The notes under the pieces: model-generated | Told to the model about the DNA's origin: nothing | Seen by the model: the letters and a program-made list of their open reading frames with translations, nothing else | Database searches by the model: none | Origin: Oligoflexia bacterium | GTDB taxonomy: Bacteria; Bdellovibrionota; Bdellovibrionia; Bdellovibrionales; UBA1609 | Length of the DNA stretch: 6,009 nt | Direction of reading: 5' to 3' | Assembly: GCA_026914095.1 (NCBI GenBank) | Contig: JAPPIY010000051.1 | Span: forward strand, 1-6,009 | Translations under genes and position numbers: made by a program | In this document: positions 4,134 to 6,009 of the stretch, piece after piece | Layout: every line of letters begins with the position of its first letter | Numbering within the stretch: the stretch's first letter is position 1

Positions 4134-6009
4134 TTAAGCCACTCCCCCCAGCTCTTTATCTTCCAAATAATCTAAAACAGGGGATTTTTTAGGAGGCTCA
4201 AATAACAAAACCTCCTTAAACACTTCCTCTAAATCAGAAACTAAAATAAAAGTTAAGCTTTTCTTTATTTTTTTAGGTATCTCATCTAAATTCTTCTCGT
4301 TTTTCTTAGGCAAAATCACTGTTTTAATCCCACTATTAAAAGCCGCTAAAACTTTTTCTTTAATGCCTCCGACAGGCAACACCCGTCCTGACAAAGTAAT
4401 CTCACCTGTCATAGCTAAAGTATTTTTTATTGGAATATCTGTTACGAGAGAAAGAAAAGTGCTGGCTAAAGCCACCCCCGCTGAAGGGCCGTCTTTAGGA
4501 ACAGCTCCTCCCGGCAAATGAATATGAATTTCACTGTGATCAAAAAAACTCTCTTCTACTTTAAGTTTGAATTTTTGAACATAAGACTTAACATAAGACA
4601 AAGAAGCTTTGGCTGACTCTTTCATAACTTCCCCTAGCTTTCCGGTTAAAATTAGGTCTGATTTTTTGCCTTTAATTTTAAGAGCTTCTATCGGCAAGAT
4701 CTCTCCGCCAGCCTCTGTCCAAGCTAAGCCTGTCGCAATTCCCACTTGAGGAGCTCCCACATTTTCTTCAGAATGAAAGTAAGGGCATCCTAACATATTC
4801 ATAATTTGTTTTTCATCTAAAATCAGTTTGTCTTTATCCCCTAAAACAAATTTCTTAGCCACTTTACGGCAAAGCGAAGATAACTGCCGCTTTAGATTCC
4901 TTAAACCGGCCTCCTTTGTATAAGATTGAATCAAAAAAGATAGAGCCGACTCCTCTAACTCAATATGATTTTCAGGAAGTCCATTATTTACCAGCTCTTG
5001 TGAAATTAAATGCTTGACTGCAATTTGTTTTTTCTCTTCTAAAGTGTAGCCTGAAAGATTTATCACTTCCAAGCGATCCTTTAAAGCCGGAGGAATATTG
5101 TGCGCTAAATTGGCTGTTGCAATAAAAAACACTTGAGACAAATCAAAATCTAAATTCAAAAAATGATCTCTAAAAGTGTGATTTTGCTCTGGATCTAAAA
5201 CCTCTAATAAAGCGGAGCTGGGATCCCCTTTAAAATCAGAACAGAGTTTATCAATCTCATCTAAAACAATCACTGGATTTTTCGTTTTACAATGCTTAAG
5301 AGCCTGTATGAGTTTGCCAGGCATAGCTCCCACATAAGTCTTTCTATGACCTCTAATTTCAGCTTCATCCTTCAATCCACCCAAAGAAATGCGATAATAA
5401 GAGCGCCCTAAAGCTCTTGCAATACTCTTCCCCAAAGAAGTTTTACCAACACCCGGAGGACCTGAAAAACATAAAATAGGCCCTTTAGAAGAATTTTGTT
5501 TCAAATGGCAGACAGCCAAAAACTCTAAAATTCTTTCTTTTATTTTTCTAAGCCCCAAATGATCTTCATCTAAAACTTTTTGGGCATGCTCCAAATCTAA
5601 GTTATCTTCACTCAATACATTCCAAGGCAAGTCTAAAATCCAATCCAGATAATTCCTAATAATACCAGCTTCTGAGCTTTCTGTATGCATTTTTTCCAAA
5701 CGAAAAAGCTGTTTAAAAGCTTCTTTTTTAACCTCTTTTGGCAAACTCATCGCCTCTAAACTTTGCGTGTATTCCTTCACCTCCTCTTTTTTATAATTGC
5801 TCCACTGTTGAGACCTAAAATCTTTTGGCGAAGGCAATAGAGGCTTAGGCATTTCATTTTTTATAAGTTTTTGCAGACGCCCTTTTAACTTAGAAATTTC
5901 AAGTTCGTCTTGGATGATTTTTTTAGTGAATTGAATTTTTTTTTCAAATCGGTCTATTTCCAAAGCTTTTTGTAAAGATTTTGGCTTGAGATCCAAATTA
6001 TTGATTAAA
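4134..6009 (-). CDS. lon: Lon ATP-dependent serine protease, 5' end outside window
   Basis: Lon unfolds and degrades damaged and regulatory proteins in the cytoplasm as a homohexamer. The visible frame ends at TAA (4136-4134) and stays open to the right edge. It reads L-I-N-N before D-L-K-P, matching the end of the Lon N-terminal substrate domain, so the TTG at 5996-5994 is internal and about 170-200 residues should lie beyond the window. Counting that TTG as residue 1: Walker A G-P-P-G-V-G-K-T-S (179-187), Walker B V-I-V-L-D-E (242-247), sensor-1 Asn296, D-R308 as probable arginine finger, and sensor 2 E-A-G-L-R366. The protease domain has P-K-D-G-P-S-A-G with Ser505 and G-G-I-K-E-K with Lys548. 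The 43-residue Ser-Lys spacing equals that of E. coli Lon (679/722). The linker at about 49-83 lacks the usual signature. The gene is convergent with the HTH gene. Confidence 0.95.
   Translation of the reverse strand, partial: LINNLDLKPKSLQKALEIDRFEKKIQFTKKIIQDELEISKLKGRLQKLIKNEMPKPLLPSPKDFRSQQWSNYKKEEVKEYTQSLEAMSLPKEVKKEAFKQLFRLEKMHTESSEAGIIRNYLDWILDLPWNVLSEDNLDLEHAQKVLDEDHLGLRKIKERILEFLAVCHLKQNSSKGPILCFSGPPGVGKTSLGKSIARALGRSYYRISLGGLKDEAEIRGHRKTYVGAMPGKLIQALKHCKTKNPVIVLDEIDKLCSDFKGDPSSALLEVLDPEQNHTFRDHFLNLDFDLSQVFFIATANLAHNIPPALKDRLEVINLSGYTLEEKKQIAVKHLISQELVNNGLPENHIELEESALSFLIQSYTKEAGLRNLKRQLSSLCRKVAKKFVLGDKDKLILDEKQIMNMLGCPYFHSEENVGAPQVGIATGLAWTEAGGEILPIEALKIKGKKSDLILTGKLGEVMKESAKASLSYVKSYVQKFKLKVEESFFDHSEIHIHLPGGAVPKDGPSAGVALASTFLSLVTDIPIKNTLAMTGEITLSGRVLPVGGIKEKVLAAFNSGIKTVILPKKNEKNLDEIPKKIKKSLTFILVSDLEEVFKEVLLFEPPKKSPVLDYLEDKELGGVA

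Noticed and set aside
5994..5996. TTG as the start of a short 620-residue Lon
   Set aside because: The frame continues upstream as L-I-N-N, which fits the end of the Lon N-terminal domain, and there is no ribosome binding site in the few bases visible. The start lies outside the window.

Overview
The window is AT-rich chromosomal DNA (roughly one third G+C by eye) from a Gram-negative bacterium. The Gram-negative reading rests on a lipobox protein with Ser at +2 and on a Lon and a class I photolyase that both read like proteobacterial members. A lysine-rich, low-GC member of Bdellovibrionota or a similar delta-like lineage would fit, but nothing here settles the taxon. All intact genes stop at TAA or TGA and use ordinary codons.

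Layout, left to right: (1) 1-311, minus strand, the 5' part of a NYN-domain (PIN-like) nuclease gene that runs off the left edge. It is preceded by a GC-rich leader (323-371) able to form several hairpins. (2) 514-1008, plus strand, a decayed gene encoding two copies of a Cys/His domain in one frame, broken by two in-frame TAA codons and lacking any start. (3) 1121-1633, minus strand, a small lysine-rich lipoprotein with its own promoter. (4) 1755-1985, plus strand, a small cysteine-rich protein divergent from the lipoprotein, followed by two abutting hairpins (1981-2012 and 2013-2082). (5) 2205-3614, plus strand, a complete class I CPD photolyase (phr) behind a recognisable promoter. (6) 3722-3773, a REP-like palindrome. 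(7) 3822-4130, plus strand, a 102-residue helix-turn-helix plus coiled-coil protein. (8) 4134-6009, minus strand, the ATPase and protease parts of Lon, convergent with the HTH gene across a 3-bp gap and open at the right edge.

The genes do not form an obvious single system. Photolyase (light-driven repair of pyrimidine dimers) and Lon (ATP-dependent proteolysis) are housekeeping or stress functions. The HTH protein between them could be a local regulator, but that is only inference. The parts that look least described are the tandem Cys/His domain remnant, the 76-residue protein with a duplicated W-x-C unit, the structured leader of the NYN gene, and a Lon whose linker lacks the usual family signature. 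I see no CRISPR array, tRNA, rRNA, insertion sequence or complete defence cassette.
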